From positions 19,033,086 to 19,097,085 of the forward strand of contig OX940871.1 in NCBI GenBank assembly GCA_954871525.1: 64,000 bases of DNA, read 5' to 3'. A model generated the notes under the pieces. That model did no database searches. It saw only the letters and a list, made by a program, of their open reading frames with translations, and was not told the origin of the DNA. Both the position numbers and the translations under genes were made by a program. Below, one piece after another: positions 25,901-35,913 of the stretch (within the stretch, counting starts at the first letter, position 1; each line of letters starts with the position of its first letter). Origin of the DNA: Parietaria judaica. Taxonomy: Eukaryota; Streptophyta; Magnoliopsida; Rosales; Urticaceae.

Positions 25901-26456
25901 CGAAGCAATCAACCGAACGATCACCGACAGCCTCAAGAAGCGGCTCGACAAGAAGAAAGGGCTATGGGCAGACGAACTCCCTGGAGTACTTTGGTCTTAT
26001 CGAACAACGCCACACTCGGCCACCGGAGAAACTCCTTTTTCTCTAGCATTTGGGGTGGAAGCGGTAATCCCGGCGGAAGTAGGAGTCCCCAGTTTCCGGC
26101 GATCCTGGGCACCAAACCACGAAGATGACAACAACCAGGACCTACTTCATCAGCTCGACCACATCGACAAAAGACGAGAGCGAGCCAGAATTCATATAGC
26201 AAACTACCAGAACACCATCGCCCGTTTTTACAACAAAAAGGTGCGACCGAGAAGGTTCCGAGTCGGAGAACTAGTCCTCAGAAGGGTGTTCCAGAACACA
26301 GCCGAGCTCAACGCGGGAAAACTAGGAGAAAGCTGGGAAGGCCCTTATACAGTGACCCACATCGTCAAGCCAGGGGTGTACGAACTCAAGAACACCGATG
26401 GAGTCAAGGTCATAAGAAGGTGGAATGTCAAGCACTTGAAGAAATTCTACCAATAA
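22947..26456 (+). pseudogene. pol: Element 1 pol: RT, two RNase H domains, integrase
   Basis: Frame 0 is open from 22947 to 24602 and from 24606 to 26456, with one TGA at 24603-24605. The reverse transcriptase has the YIDD active site at 23763. It is followed by a degenerate RNase H (YLYIAVSDQAISQVLV). Then comes a second, archaeal-type RNase H with VDGS, NNEAEYEAL, FSDSQLV and NNHADALA. An acidic linker precedes an integrase with an HHCC zinc region (about 25395-25545) and a D,D35E core: Asp at 25614, Asp at 25794, Glu at 25902. No chromodomain is seen at the C-terminus. Two RNase H domains without a chromodomain are characteristic of Tat elements. The TGA falls just before the second RNase H and would truncate the enzyme. 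Confidence 0.93.
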
Positions 26457-26730
26457 AGAACGTCATCGACGCCTTATGATTTCGGTTTTTAGTTAAGATT
26501 TCTTTTCTATTTTTCTTAAGTTTTTTACATTTCATTTTAAGTTTATTTAACAGGGGACTCCCGACCCTACTTGTTCGGGATCCGCGCGGTTGGCTCCGGC
26601 CTTATTCAATACAACATGGAGTACTCTTCCCTCGCGAGCCGCACCCATTGGGGGACTCGAAGGGTTTAACGAGGCTCGACTCTTAAGACAATATTCTATC
26701 GATGATTCAAATAAACGCGTATCGCAAATC
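26457..26730 (+). other. Post-pol spacer of element 1
   Basis: Non-coding. The part from about 26551 (GGGACTCCCGACC, CTTGTTCGGGA, then GAGTACTCTTCCCTCGCGAG) is conserved in element 2 at about 50466-50590, which fixes the right border of the pol deletion there. Confidence 0.75.
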
Positions 26731-27476
26731 AGTGCCCAGCACTTCATCGCGACAGAGCCCGGTGCATACCGACAAGCTCATCGCCAGCAAAAAAAAAATC
26801 AGTGCCAAGCACCTCATCGCGACAGAGCCCGGTGCATACCGACAAGCTCATCGCCAGCAAAAAAAAAATCAGTGCCAAGCACCTCATCGCGACAGAGCCC
26901 GGTGCATACCGACAAGCTCATCGCCAACAAAAAAAAATCAGTGCCCAACACTTCATCGCGACAGAGCCCGGTGCATACCGACAAGCTCATCGCCAGCAAA
27001 AAAAAAATCAGTGCCAAGCACCTCATCGCGACAGAGCCCGGTGCATACCGACAAGCTCATCGCCAACAGAAAAAAAAATCAGTGCCAAGCACCTCATCGC
27101 GACAGATCCCGGTGCATACCGACAAGCTCATCGCCAACAAAAAAAAATCAGTGCCCAGCACTTCATCGCGACAGAGCCCGGTGCATACCGACAAGCTCAT
27201 CGCCAGCAAAAAAAAATCAGTGCCAAGCACCTCATCGCGACAGATCCCGGTGCATACCGACAAGCTCATCGCCAACAGAAAAAAAAATCAGTGCCCAGCA
27301 CTTCATCGCGACAGAGCCCGGTGCATACCGACAAGCTCATCACCAGCAAAAAGAAATCAGTGCCCAGCACTTCATCGCGACAGAGCCCGGTGCATACCGA
27401 CAAGCTCATCGCCAGCGAATCAGTGCCAAGCACTTCGTCGCGACAGAGCCCGGTGCACACCGACAAGCTCATCGCC
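26731..27476 (+). repeat. 70-bp tandem repeat array in element 1
   Basis: Eleven units starting AGTGCC at 26731, 26801, 26871, 26940, 27010, 27081, 27150, 27219, 27290, 27359 and 27422. The core is about 60 bp and ends in an A-run of variable length. The repetitive ORFs across it exist in all three frames and are not treated as genes. Tandem arrays in this position are known from Tat/Ogre elements. Confidence 0.95.
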
Positions 27477-27601
27477 AAAAAAAAAAAAGAAAAAAAAAAG
27501 CGGAGTACACATACTCCCATACTTCATAGATAGCGCACAAAAGTCATAGATGTCATTGACAAAATCAAATATTACAAACACAATACATTTATACAAGTCT
27601 A

Positions 27602-27940
27602 TCAAGATACAGCAGGAGAAGGTGAATCCTCCCGAACTACCCTATCAGCAATTTGTTCTATGACGAACTCCCCATTCTCTGAGAGGACGTCCCGAAGAAG
27701 ATCTTCTACGGCGGCATAATTTACAGGCCTCAGCATCATAAATTCGATCACATAGGCCGAAGAAGGACTAAAGGGAGTCTCGTCGTCCGTGACTCCGGAA
27801 AGAGAGGCAGCCGAACGCTTTATCATATCTTGGACAAACTCCTCGAGTATGGCGGGATGGTCTTCGTCAATCGCAAGGAAAGAAGCTAGCACATCCTCAT
27901 AGTAAAACAGCGGCTCCGAGGTATAGAAAAATTCGTCACC
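27602..27940 (-). CDS. Candidate downstream exon of the antisense gene, element 1
   Basis: On the minus strand an open frame of 112 codons starts directly after a good splice acceptor (TTTCTTTCCTCAG ending at 27941) and ends at 27602. It has no ATG near its 5' end, which fits an exon better than a free-standing gene. The segment VLASFLAIDEDHPAILEEF is similar to VIASFLAEDPEHYALVRDL in element 2, where it also follows an acceptor. A phase-matching donor exists in the upstream antisense ORF at 28124 (GCG then GTAGGG), six codons before its stop. Splicing would remove 184 bp and extend the antisense protein. Function unknown. Confidence 0.45.
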   Translation of the reverse strand, partial: GDEFFYTSEPLFYYEDVLASFLAIDEDHPAILEEFVQDMIKRSAASLSGVTDDETPFSPSSAYVIEFMMLRPVNYAAVEDLLRDVLSENGEFVIEQIADRVVREDSPSPAVS

Positions 27941-28100
27941 CTGAGGAAAGAAATTTAGCCAGGAAGTAATGATAGGAACACAAGAGAAACAACAAGCACG
28001 GAAACAAGATAAAGGTAAAGTTTCTTTTCATTAATAAAATCCGTCGAAGGAATTACAAAGAAAGGACAGTAATATACATAGGAAAGCTATAAGAAAAGGC

Positions 28101-31100
28101 CTAGGAAACTTCCTCCCCCCCTACCGCTTCGTCGGTAACCGCTTCAACGGTAGAAGTGACCGCTTCGGTGTCGACCGCTCCGTCGGTAGAAGTGACGACC
28201 CCATCGTTGGTCCCGTACTCGTCGAGGCCATCGGAGGCCGAAGAGGCAGCTCCAACTACGAAGCAAGTCGCCCAATCGATACCAGCGGAAGAAAGAGCAC
28301 CGGGGGTGAGCGAAGGAGAATCAGGATCAAGTAGAGACCTGTCATCCAGCTCGCGGGCCTTAGCCTCGCTCTCTTCAAAGATAGTCTTGTACTTCGGAAG
28401 ACGAGGCAGAAGACTCCCAATGGTCGCCGTGGGAGGAACCTTCTCAAGAAGGCGAGCGTTGGCCCCATACGCGGCGGAGCGGCGATGAAAGTTGATAGAC
28501 TCCTCAAGAGCCTTATACCTCGCCAAGGCGCGCTGCGCTTTGTCTTGAGCCCGGTCGAAGAGGTGTAGGCGCGCTTCGCGCTCCGACTTCGCCTCTGTCT
28601 GCGATACCTCGAGCTCCTTCCCGAGGCGCTTCAGGCACGAGGCCACTCGAGAAGCAAGCCGGCTCTCCTGCTCGACAGGTACGCCCACCGCCTCGCTGAT
28701 TTTGGCCAGCCGCCACTTCTTCGCTTCGAGATGCTTCTCGTAGCTTTCCACTATCATGGAGTGACGCCTATGCTCCCCATCCAACTCGGCCTTCAGCGCC
28801 GCGACCTCCGCCTCGGCTTTAGCTTTGCACTCAGCGAGTTCCTTTTCCTGAGTCTGGCGTAGCGAAGCCTCTTTCGCCAATTTGGCCCTCGCGACCTCCA
28901 ATTCATTGGAAGTCCGCTCGGCCGCTTACCGATATTTTCGCTCTCCAAGAACGGAAACCCCGAGGAGCGATTCGGTGTCAGCAAGCTTAGCCCGGAGATC
29001 GTTTAACTCCTGAGCGCTCTCACCCCTGCCGCTATTCTCTTCGAGAATAATGGTGTTGAAGCGGGCGAGAGCCTGGAAAAGCGTAGAGGCAGCCCGGCCA
29101 TAACCCCTGATTTCGCTCAGAGACAAGCCATTGTCCCTGGAAGGCTCGGGCCAGAACAGGTCCCGAAGGACCCGAAGCGAATATGCTTTCCACTCTTCCG
29201 GCGGGGACTCCGAAGTAGGAGCTGCCGGAAATCGCTCCCAAGGAGGAAGAGAAAAGCCTCCTGGTCCGGAGTTGGGAAGAAACTTCGGCAGGGGAGAAGA
29301 AGTCCCGACATCGTCGGATGAAGAGACGTTAGCCCCAGAAGCACCAACCTCGTTGGTCGACGCCAGAGTGCCCGCCGGCCGAGGCACTCCTGGAAGAGCA
29401 GAAACGTGGGAAGGAATGACGTCCGCAAGAAGGCCATCCCCTCCCTCGGGATGGCCCTCGACCAAAGTCTCTTCGGAAGGAAGAGAAGCCCCCTCCGAAG
29501 CGCCGGACCGCCCGACGGGCTCCAGGACGAGGAGCGCGTCGGCAGCATCAAGTGCCCCTTCGGGTAACAAACCCTCCTCGTCAGCCGTAGGAACGGCGAC
29601 AGAAAGTCCTTCCGCGGCAGGTGCGGGAGGTGCTGAAGAGGAAACCTCCAAGCAAGGAGGCGCGTCGGCGCGAGCCGGAATCTGAAATTGCGAAGAAAGT
29701 ATATACAGACATATGCATTAGATACCCGAAATTCGCAGGCATTACGAAAAATGCAGAGGGAAAAGAAGTGAATGTTACCTCGGAGGCCGAGAGATCCAGC
29801 GACGACACCAAATCGATGAAGTCGTCATCGAAGCGGAACCGCTCCCGAGAGGTGGGAGAAGGACGAGGGGTCCCTTGAGCCCCATCGACGTTTCCGCCGG
29901 TTTCGGGCGGAGGAGTCGAAGCAAGAACGGTCGACGCGATCGCCCCGGCAAGAACGGCCCCCTCGCGAGAAGCGACGGTGACAGTCTCCGAGGCCGGAGG
30001 AGTCGCATCGATCTCCTTGGACGACTCGGAGGTCTTATTCTTCTTCGGAGGAGGAGTGTCGCGTACCCCTTCGGCGGTCTTCCTCTTCAAAACGACTTTC
30101 TCGCGAGGAGGTCCACGCGAAGAAGTCTGAGCCTCGGTTTCGCGATGGCTCTCCGAAGGGCGAGGTGAGTCCCGAGGGCGAGTCGCCCCCGAGGAAGTCG
30201 ATACCCCCGAAGAGCGAAAAGCACCAGCGTCGTGCTTATGTTTTGTTCGCCGCTCCGAACTGAGCTTCAGAGGAAGAGTTTTATCGCGTGAAACGAACCG
30301 GTCAGCACCAGTCCGAGGGCCGATGCCCAAGAAGCCAGCTTTCGATAGATCCCGACGAGAATCGGAGGATCCACCTCCTTGTCCTGGATCTTGGCCTTGT
30401 CCTGGATCTTGGCCTTGACATCGCCGCGGCTCCGATGATCCACGAACGGACTTTTGAGTTCTCTTCTTCGGCTTAGGAGATTGCCGAACAGCGGGAGACG
30501 GGGGATCCACATCTTTGACCTCCTCGAGGCGGAACCCCACCGGCCACAAAGTTGCCGGTGGCTTCCCCACGATGTGGCAAAGTTGATAGAGTCCCGATTC
30601 CTGAACGCGGGTCGCGAAGAAGTCCGTCGTCCAATTCCGACGAGGATTTTCCAGTAAAGCCCGAACGACCCCAGCGAAGCGCTCGTCGTCCTCCTTATTG
30701 GCGACGGGTCGGAACCTCGGCACTTCTTTCTCGTCGACCCACTTGGTGGGAAGCGCCTCCCAATGCGGCCCGAGGGTGTGACGATCGAGATGCGCGAAGA
30801 AATACCTATTCTCCCACCCGGATTCGTTGCTCGGCGTGTGGGTGATGACGTGGTCATGCGTAGCGGAGGAGAGAAAGAACCGGCCCAGATTCTTCGAGTT
30901 CTTCGACCATTTAAAAAGCCGCATCAAATCCTCCAAGGTCAGGGCCACTTTCTGCTCGAGAGCGATGGCCATGGTGCAAATGAGAAGGCGAAGCGAGTTA
31001 GGGCTGACCTGACTGATCGGCATCTTGTACGCATGAAGGAAGCACACGATGAGATGAGGCAGTGGAAGGTGCAGTTCCACCGACCGGAAGAAGTGCTCGT

Positions 31101-31269
31101 ACAGGGTGATGAACCCTTCCGGGGGCTCGTCGCCCAGTTCGCCGGGTTGAGGGAGACGCAGATAGCAAGGATTGGAATCCACGTAGTGTTTCCTCAGATC
31201 CTCCAGATGCCTCTCCGTCATTATAGACTTCGGCGATCGAGTCTTGAAAATCTTTCCCGGATTCGACAT
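28101..31269 (-). pseudogene. Antisense gene of element 1, about 1020 codons, one intron, one stop
   Basis: ATG at 31269. Exon 1 runs to 29779 (497 codons). A 97-bp intron (29682-29778, GAG|GTAACA to TTTCAG) is followed by exon 2 to 28101, in frame. A TAA at 28926-28928 breaks exon 2 where element 2 has Glu. The N-terminal 250 residues form a conserved globular region (GKIF-TRSP-SI-TE-H, then LRLP-PGE, then QVSPNS-RLL-CT). This resembles the domain often annotated as a putative gypsy-type transposon protein. The middle is Ser/Pro/Glu-rich and basic, and the last third is Glu/Ala/Lys/Arg coiled coil ending with DEYGTND. Antisense extra ORFs are known in Tat elements; their role is not. Confidence 0.85.
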
Positions 31270-31408
31270 CTTTTTGATCAGAAAAGAAGAGGGTGAACGG
31301 AAAGGGAGTTTGAAGATTTCTTGAGAAGAGGAGAGTCGAGAGAGAAAATTGCAGAGAAAATTTAGAGAGAAACGGAAACAAAGTGTTTGAGTTTGAAGGC
31401 GAGGTTTG

Positions 31409-31416
31409 AATTTATA
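31409..31416 (-). promoter_or_regulatory. Candidate TATA box for the antisense gene, element 1
   Basis: TATAAATT on the minus strand, 140 bp before the antisense ATG. It is followed by a pyrimidine-rich leader (many TCTC and TTTCTC runs), as in plant 5' UTRs. Confidence 0.5.
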
Positions 31417-31669
31417 GAGGAAACCTTGCGAATTTGAAGAGGCACATTTGGATCCAATGGCCCAGGCTCGAAGCGGGAAAATTCATCCAACGGTAGAGAT
31501 CAAAAGAGTCGTTGCGAAGTCCGAAGGCACTCGAGTGCGAGAAAACCCCGCATTTAATGCGAAATGATTGACGACGATTTCCAAGATCTGACAGCCTGGA
31601 GAATCGCGCCCAATCAGCACTACGTGGGAACTCGAGGACATCAGTGAGCATGCAAGAAGTGGAAGAGTC

Positions 31670-31855
31670 CCCGAAGGGCACAACCCACATCGAGGACCAA
31701 CCTCTTCGAGGATATAACCTCATCGATGAGAAACTTCATCGCGGAAGAACCTCATCGCGGAAGAACCTCCTCGAGGAAAAACCTCCTCGAGGACAAAACC
31801 TCATCGAGGAAGAACCTCATCGAAGGGAAAAGCTCATCGGTTAAAACCTTATCGG
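31670..31855 (+). repeat. Short imperfect repeats near the 3' LTR of element 1
   Basis: Units of about 18-20 bp built on AACCTCATCGAGGAAG. They lie between the antisense promoter and the purine tract. Confidence 0.7.
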
Positions 31856-31895
31856 AGATAAATCTTGTTTTATTTTATCAACAGTTTCACACTCG

Positions 31896-31909
31896 ATAAA
31901 ATAGGGGAC
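31896..31909 (+). other. Polypurine tract of element 1
   Basis: ATAAAATAGGGGAC lies just before the 3' LTR, and AAAATGGGGGAC occupies the same place in element 2. This is the expected primer for plus-strand DNA synthesis. Confidence 0.75.
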
Positions 31910-31913
31910 TAAC

Positions 31914-32613
31914 TGTTAAGGTCAGATTTTGTCAAATCTTTCCCTAACACTACCCTTTGTCGTTTGTGAAATATACGACATAAAACAAGAGGAAGATCGC
32001 TTGAAGAGCCGAAGCCCATCAAGGATTAAAAGAAGTAAGGCCCAGCAGGTGAAGCCCACAAAGAGTCACCACCTGACAGAGCTGGCCCAATACCTCGTCG
32101 CGAGAAGGAAAGCTCAACGAAGAAAAGCTCTTCGGGAAAGCCTAGTCGCATTAAAAGATAAACTCACTCGAGATCGCGAGAAAGAAGGGGAGATTTGGTT
32201 TATTCAGTTAAAGATTTCGTGGGATATCCAACGCAAAATAAGGAAGTCAACCACAATCATAGCGAAACAGGAGGAAACCCTAGCAAGATTTGAGGAATAT
32301 TCTAGAAGACTTTCAAGCCTATATATACGAATGTAAACTTAGCATAAATTCATTCATTCAGGATCGAGTATTCAGCATTCATTATTATCGTGAGTTCGAG
32401 AGAATAAATCCTTGAGTCTTCGAGTCTGCTTATTCAGAGTATTCTCGATTTCCCAAGGGTTGGAGAGTGTAATCTTCGATTGTCCAAGCTATCAAACGGA
32501 AGAAACCGGGTCCTCTCGGAATCATAATAAATCAAAGATATTCGATCGTCCATAATTATTTATTATTTTTGATTATCTTTGTGACTGCACGGTGAGTAAA
32601 ATCGCTCTCTACA
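31914..32613 (+). repeat. 3' LTR of element 1
   Basis: 700 bp, TGTTAAGGTC to CTCTACA, nearly identical to 19738-20437 and followed by the TATAT duplication at 32614-32618. Confidence 0.96.
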
Positions 32614-32618
32614 TATAT

Positions 32619-33989
32619 ATATACATGATGCATTAAAAGGAAAATATTTTACTAAAGTTGGTACATATCGGAAATATAGCTGTAACGTTGTTTGTATGAA
32701 GACAATTCAGATAGAAATAAAAGGAAAATATTAAACAAGTCAAATTTAAGTAACGAAATAATTTATTTTTAGGAGCTTGCTCTTTTCATTTAGACACCTT
32801 ATTATTCTGCCGACATCCAAGCTCATAAACTTCTCATGATATCTTGTCTCTAACTAATTACTTATTTTCAAGAGTTTAGAGTTCGAAATTCGATAACCGC
32901 TAAATAATTTGATATTATAGATTATATCGATCGAGTTTTTACAAGATTTTAAAAAGATGACTGAATGTATTAGTAAGATTTTACATGTCTATATTCAAGT
33001 GATATGTACTTGTAAATTTCGTTATATTGTCAATGAAAATATCTCTTGTCCGGTTCTTGATTTTGATCATGTGAAAAAATTCAATATCACCAAGCCATTG
33101 TGAGAATATGTTAGAAAAACCACATTGATAGTAAAAATATTTGACTACAAAAAATAGAAGAAAAAAAAAGTACGACAAACATAGAACAGGCCATATTTTT
33201 TAAAGTTGGTCGAGGAGTTATTTTTACTTAATCTATGTCATTTCTAGCTATTGATTGTGTTAGAATATTTTAATATAATAAAATCCTTCGGATAACAAAT
33301 TAGAAAATCACATTAGAACGGAATTTTAATGTAATCAAGCCCTTCGGATTTTGAGAACACGTTAGAAAATCATATTTACGATGGGAATTAATTATATAAT
33401 TTTTCTTTGACAAATTCAGAACCGGCCCTAACTCGCTACTAGGTTACGGAGTTCTTCTTTGTTTATTATTTCTCATAATGCATATTGCATGTATCACACT
33501 ACCACTATCAAAGTTGGATAAATGTTCTATTGGGTTGAACAAAATATGAAAGAGCACACTAATTATGATAATAGACCACTAACACCAAATGTATATTATA
33601 ATTGAAGTCCATAATTGTGGTGTCATGACTCATTTGTGCTATAGTTAAAAGTGGTAATTAGTCCAAACAAGTGTCAACTTAATTTTGTGATCCACCATTA
33701 TAATAAATAAATAAAATAATATTTATAAAGTCACCATGCACTCAATAAAATCGGAAAAGGACAAACACAAGAAATACAATATATTAGGTTGAAGATGAAT
33801 TGAAACAAGCAAAACACAAAACACAATCCTTGGAAGATAGTGCTTGTTCTTGCTGTTTGTGTTGTGCCACAACTACAACTCCAAGTCATGTGCCACCTAG
33901 TTAGAAGGGTCAAGACTTGGAGATAGTGACACAAATTTTGTCACAAAATTTCATGGTACCAATTCTACTATTATAAATACTAATATTAT
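32619..33989. other. Intergenic DNA
   Basis: AT-rich. A short duplicated phrase (TTAGAAAATCA near a CCTTCGGAT motif) occurs around 33245-33375. No gene seen. Confidence 0.6.
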
Positions 33990-34580
33990 GATCGCCGGAC
34001 ACTTGGCGAATTCGATCAAAAGGTTGACTTGACCTGTCGAGGAATATGGACCGTCTAATCACTTCAAAACTATGTGGGTTCATTGGGCCCACTATAGGCC
34101 CATCTCGAGTCCGTTAGAAGTGTTGATTAAACTAGTTAATCGTCCGATCAAGTAGGGTAATTTGTCGAATAAATTTCGAGTCCAAACACGTGTAGGTTTA
34201 TAGGCCTAAGTCCGGCAAGTTTGATTGAAAAGTTTACTAGGCCGGTTGAAGAATCTGGATCATCCGATCAAGAAGGGTAGTTAAAAAAATAGTCCAAACA
34301 CATGTTCGTTGTTGGGCCCATATTCGACAAGTCAGATCGGACGATGACCCAACCGGTTAAACAATCTGGACCGTCCAATAAAAAAGTAATTTGGAAACTG
34401 ACTTATTCGGTACATTGGGTTTGTCATAGACCCGTATCCAAGGAATCCAATCCAACGGATGACTAAACCGGTTAAGTAATCTAGATCGTCCGATCAAGAA
34501 GGGTAACTTAGTCAATTGGCTTTGGAGTGGCCTAACTATGTGGGTACATTGGGCCCAGAATAAGCCCATTGACGAGAATC
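33990..34580 (+). repeat. Degenerate tandem array, period about 105-115 bp
   Basis: A core like ACCGGTTAA-AATCTGGACCGTCC followed by AATCAAGAAGGG recurs around 34041, 34141, 34251, 34368 and 34484. Between cores, GGGCCCA phrases also repeat. The copies are diverged, so the array is old. No ORF spans it. Confidence 0.7.
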
Positions 34581-34771
34581 TAAAATGCTATAATGTGCAT
34601 AAAGTCCAATGGACGGTTTGGCTGCTTCTTATGCTTTTAAAATAAATGATCAATCATGGCCTATCGTGAATAAAGAAAAAGAAAAGTTTTTTGGACTAAA
34701 ATAGGAAAAGAGATTAAGAAAGACTCGACAATTTCAATCTTATCAAACGATTAGACACAGGTCGTAATCAA
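34581..34771. other. Spacer before MITE copy 2
   Basis: Nothing recognised. Confidence 0.5.
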
Positions 34772-35479
34772 CAGTGGAACCTCTATAAATTAATATTATT
34801 AGGACCGGTAAAAAATATTATCTTATCGGATTATTAATTAATATATAAATTAAGAATTTATTAATTTACTCATTTATACATTAATGAAGAAAAAAAATAT
34901 TAATTAGGTATAATTATATAAACATTTTTATCAACAAAAAATTATTTTAATTTATTATATCGAGAATATTAAAATATCAATATTAAAAATATCTAGAGAG
35001 ACTATTACTATTTAAAAAGAATTTATTAGAGTACTAATGACAAAAATATTAAGCTCATTGTTATTATAAAGCAATAACTAACTTCTTACATTAGTAATAA
35101 GGAATTTAGGGGACATAATTAGTGAATCATGTAATGTTATAGGGTACAATAGTTTCTATAATAATACCTTCAAAGACAAATTACTTAAAAAAAACATATT
35201 CTATAGAAACACATTTTAAAAAAATGATATAATTAGTAACTTAATATTATCTTTTTATTTAAATGTAGTTTCATAGTTATTTATGTTATATTTTATTTAT
35301 AATTATTTATAATATTTTTATGTAATTTTTTATATTGATTAATATATCATTTAAGATTTATATATATTTTTTTTAAAAATACTATCTTATAAATTTAACG
35401 AATTAATAATTTAACTACTTAAGTTACGAGTCGGGACCGAAAAAATATATTATTTAATCACGATTATTAATTTATCGAG
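34772..35479 (-). mobile_element. Emigrant/pogo-like MITE, copy 2
   Basis: Starts CAGTGGAACCTCTATAAATT, a clear family terminus. The far end is decayed after TATTAATTTATCGAG at about 35479. The interior matches copies 1 and 3 in the opposite orientation (blocks with TATCGAGAATATTAAA and GAGAGACTATTA). The flanking TA is not preserved. Confidence 0.75.
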
Positions 35480-35913
35480 TTTAATTTATAAAAGTTATAA
35501 ATCATGTTTAATTTATTTTATTATTTATTCAAAAATGTTTGTATAAGCTATAAAGAACAAAATTACGGTTGAACTTACTTATATTATATCTAATGTCTTC
35601 GTATTTATTTACAAAAACAGAAGCTTTATCATGCTAAATTGCTCAAAAAGGTTCACTTCATTCGTTTATATGACATCTATACCAAAACTATTAGTTAAAT
35701 TTTTGGTCGAACATAGTTGCCATGTCTTTTTATTATTAAAATTGTCCAAGTTCAAAAAAGTTATCGACTTATTCAGTTACATGAAACGGGCTTCTTCAAC
35801 TATATCTTAATCGAAATGGACATATATTAAAAAAAAAACACAATTAATGTACACTGCTTTCTGCTAATTAGTACAATAATCATAGATTTGGTGTCTAAGA
35901 TAACATATATTGT
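35480..35913. other. Spacer and 3' UTR of the 143-aa gene
   Basis: AT-rich. No coding signal. Confidence 0.5.

Larger units (their letters stand above)
19738..32613 (+). mobile_element. Element 1: Tat-type Ty3/gypsy LTR retrotransposon with antisense gene
   Basis: A 12,876-bp element bounded by 700-bp LTRs and a 5-bp target duplication TATAT (19733-19737 and 32614-32618). The order is LTR, primer site, gag-protease, RT, degenerate RNase H, archaeal-type RNase H, integrase, tandem repeats, antisense gene, purine tract, LTR. By eye the LTRs differ at four positions in 700 (about 0.6 percent), so the insertion is young. The sense reading frame is the same throughout but holds four stops (21033, 21699, 22944, 24603). 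Three of these look like damage and the one at 22944 may be functional. The element is probably not autonomous now. Confidence 0.96.

Noticed and set aside
26731..27476. Possible CRISPR array
   Set aside because: Units are contiguous with no variable spacers, and the DNA is a plant nuclear sequence.
26590..27549. Repetitive ORFs of 243-319 codons across the 70-bp array
   Set aside because: All three frames stay open because the repeat unit lacks stops; the product is a basic repeat with no gene signals. It is a tandem array, not a gene.
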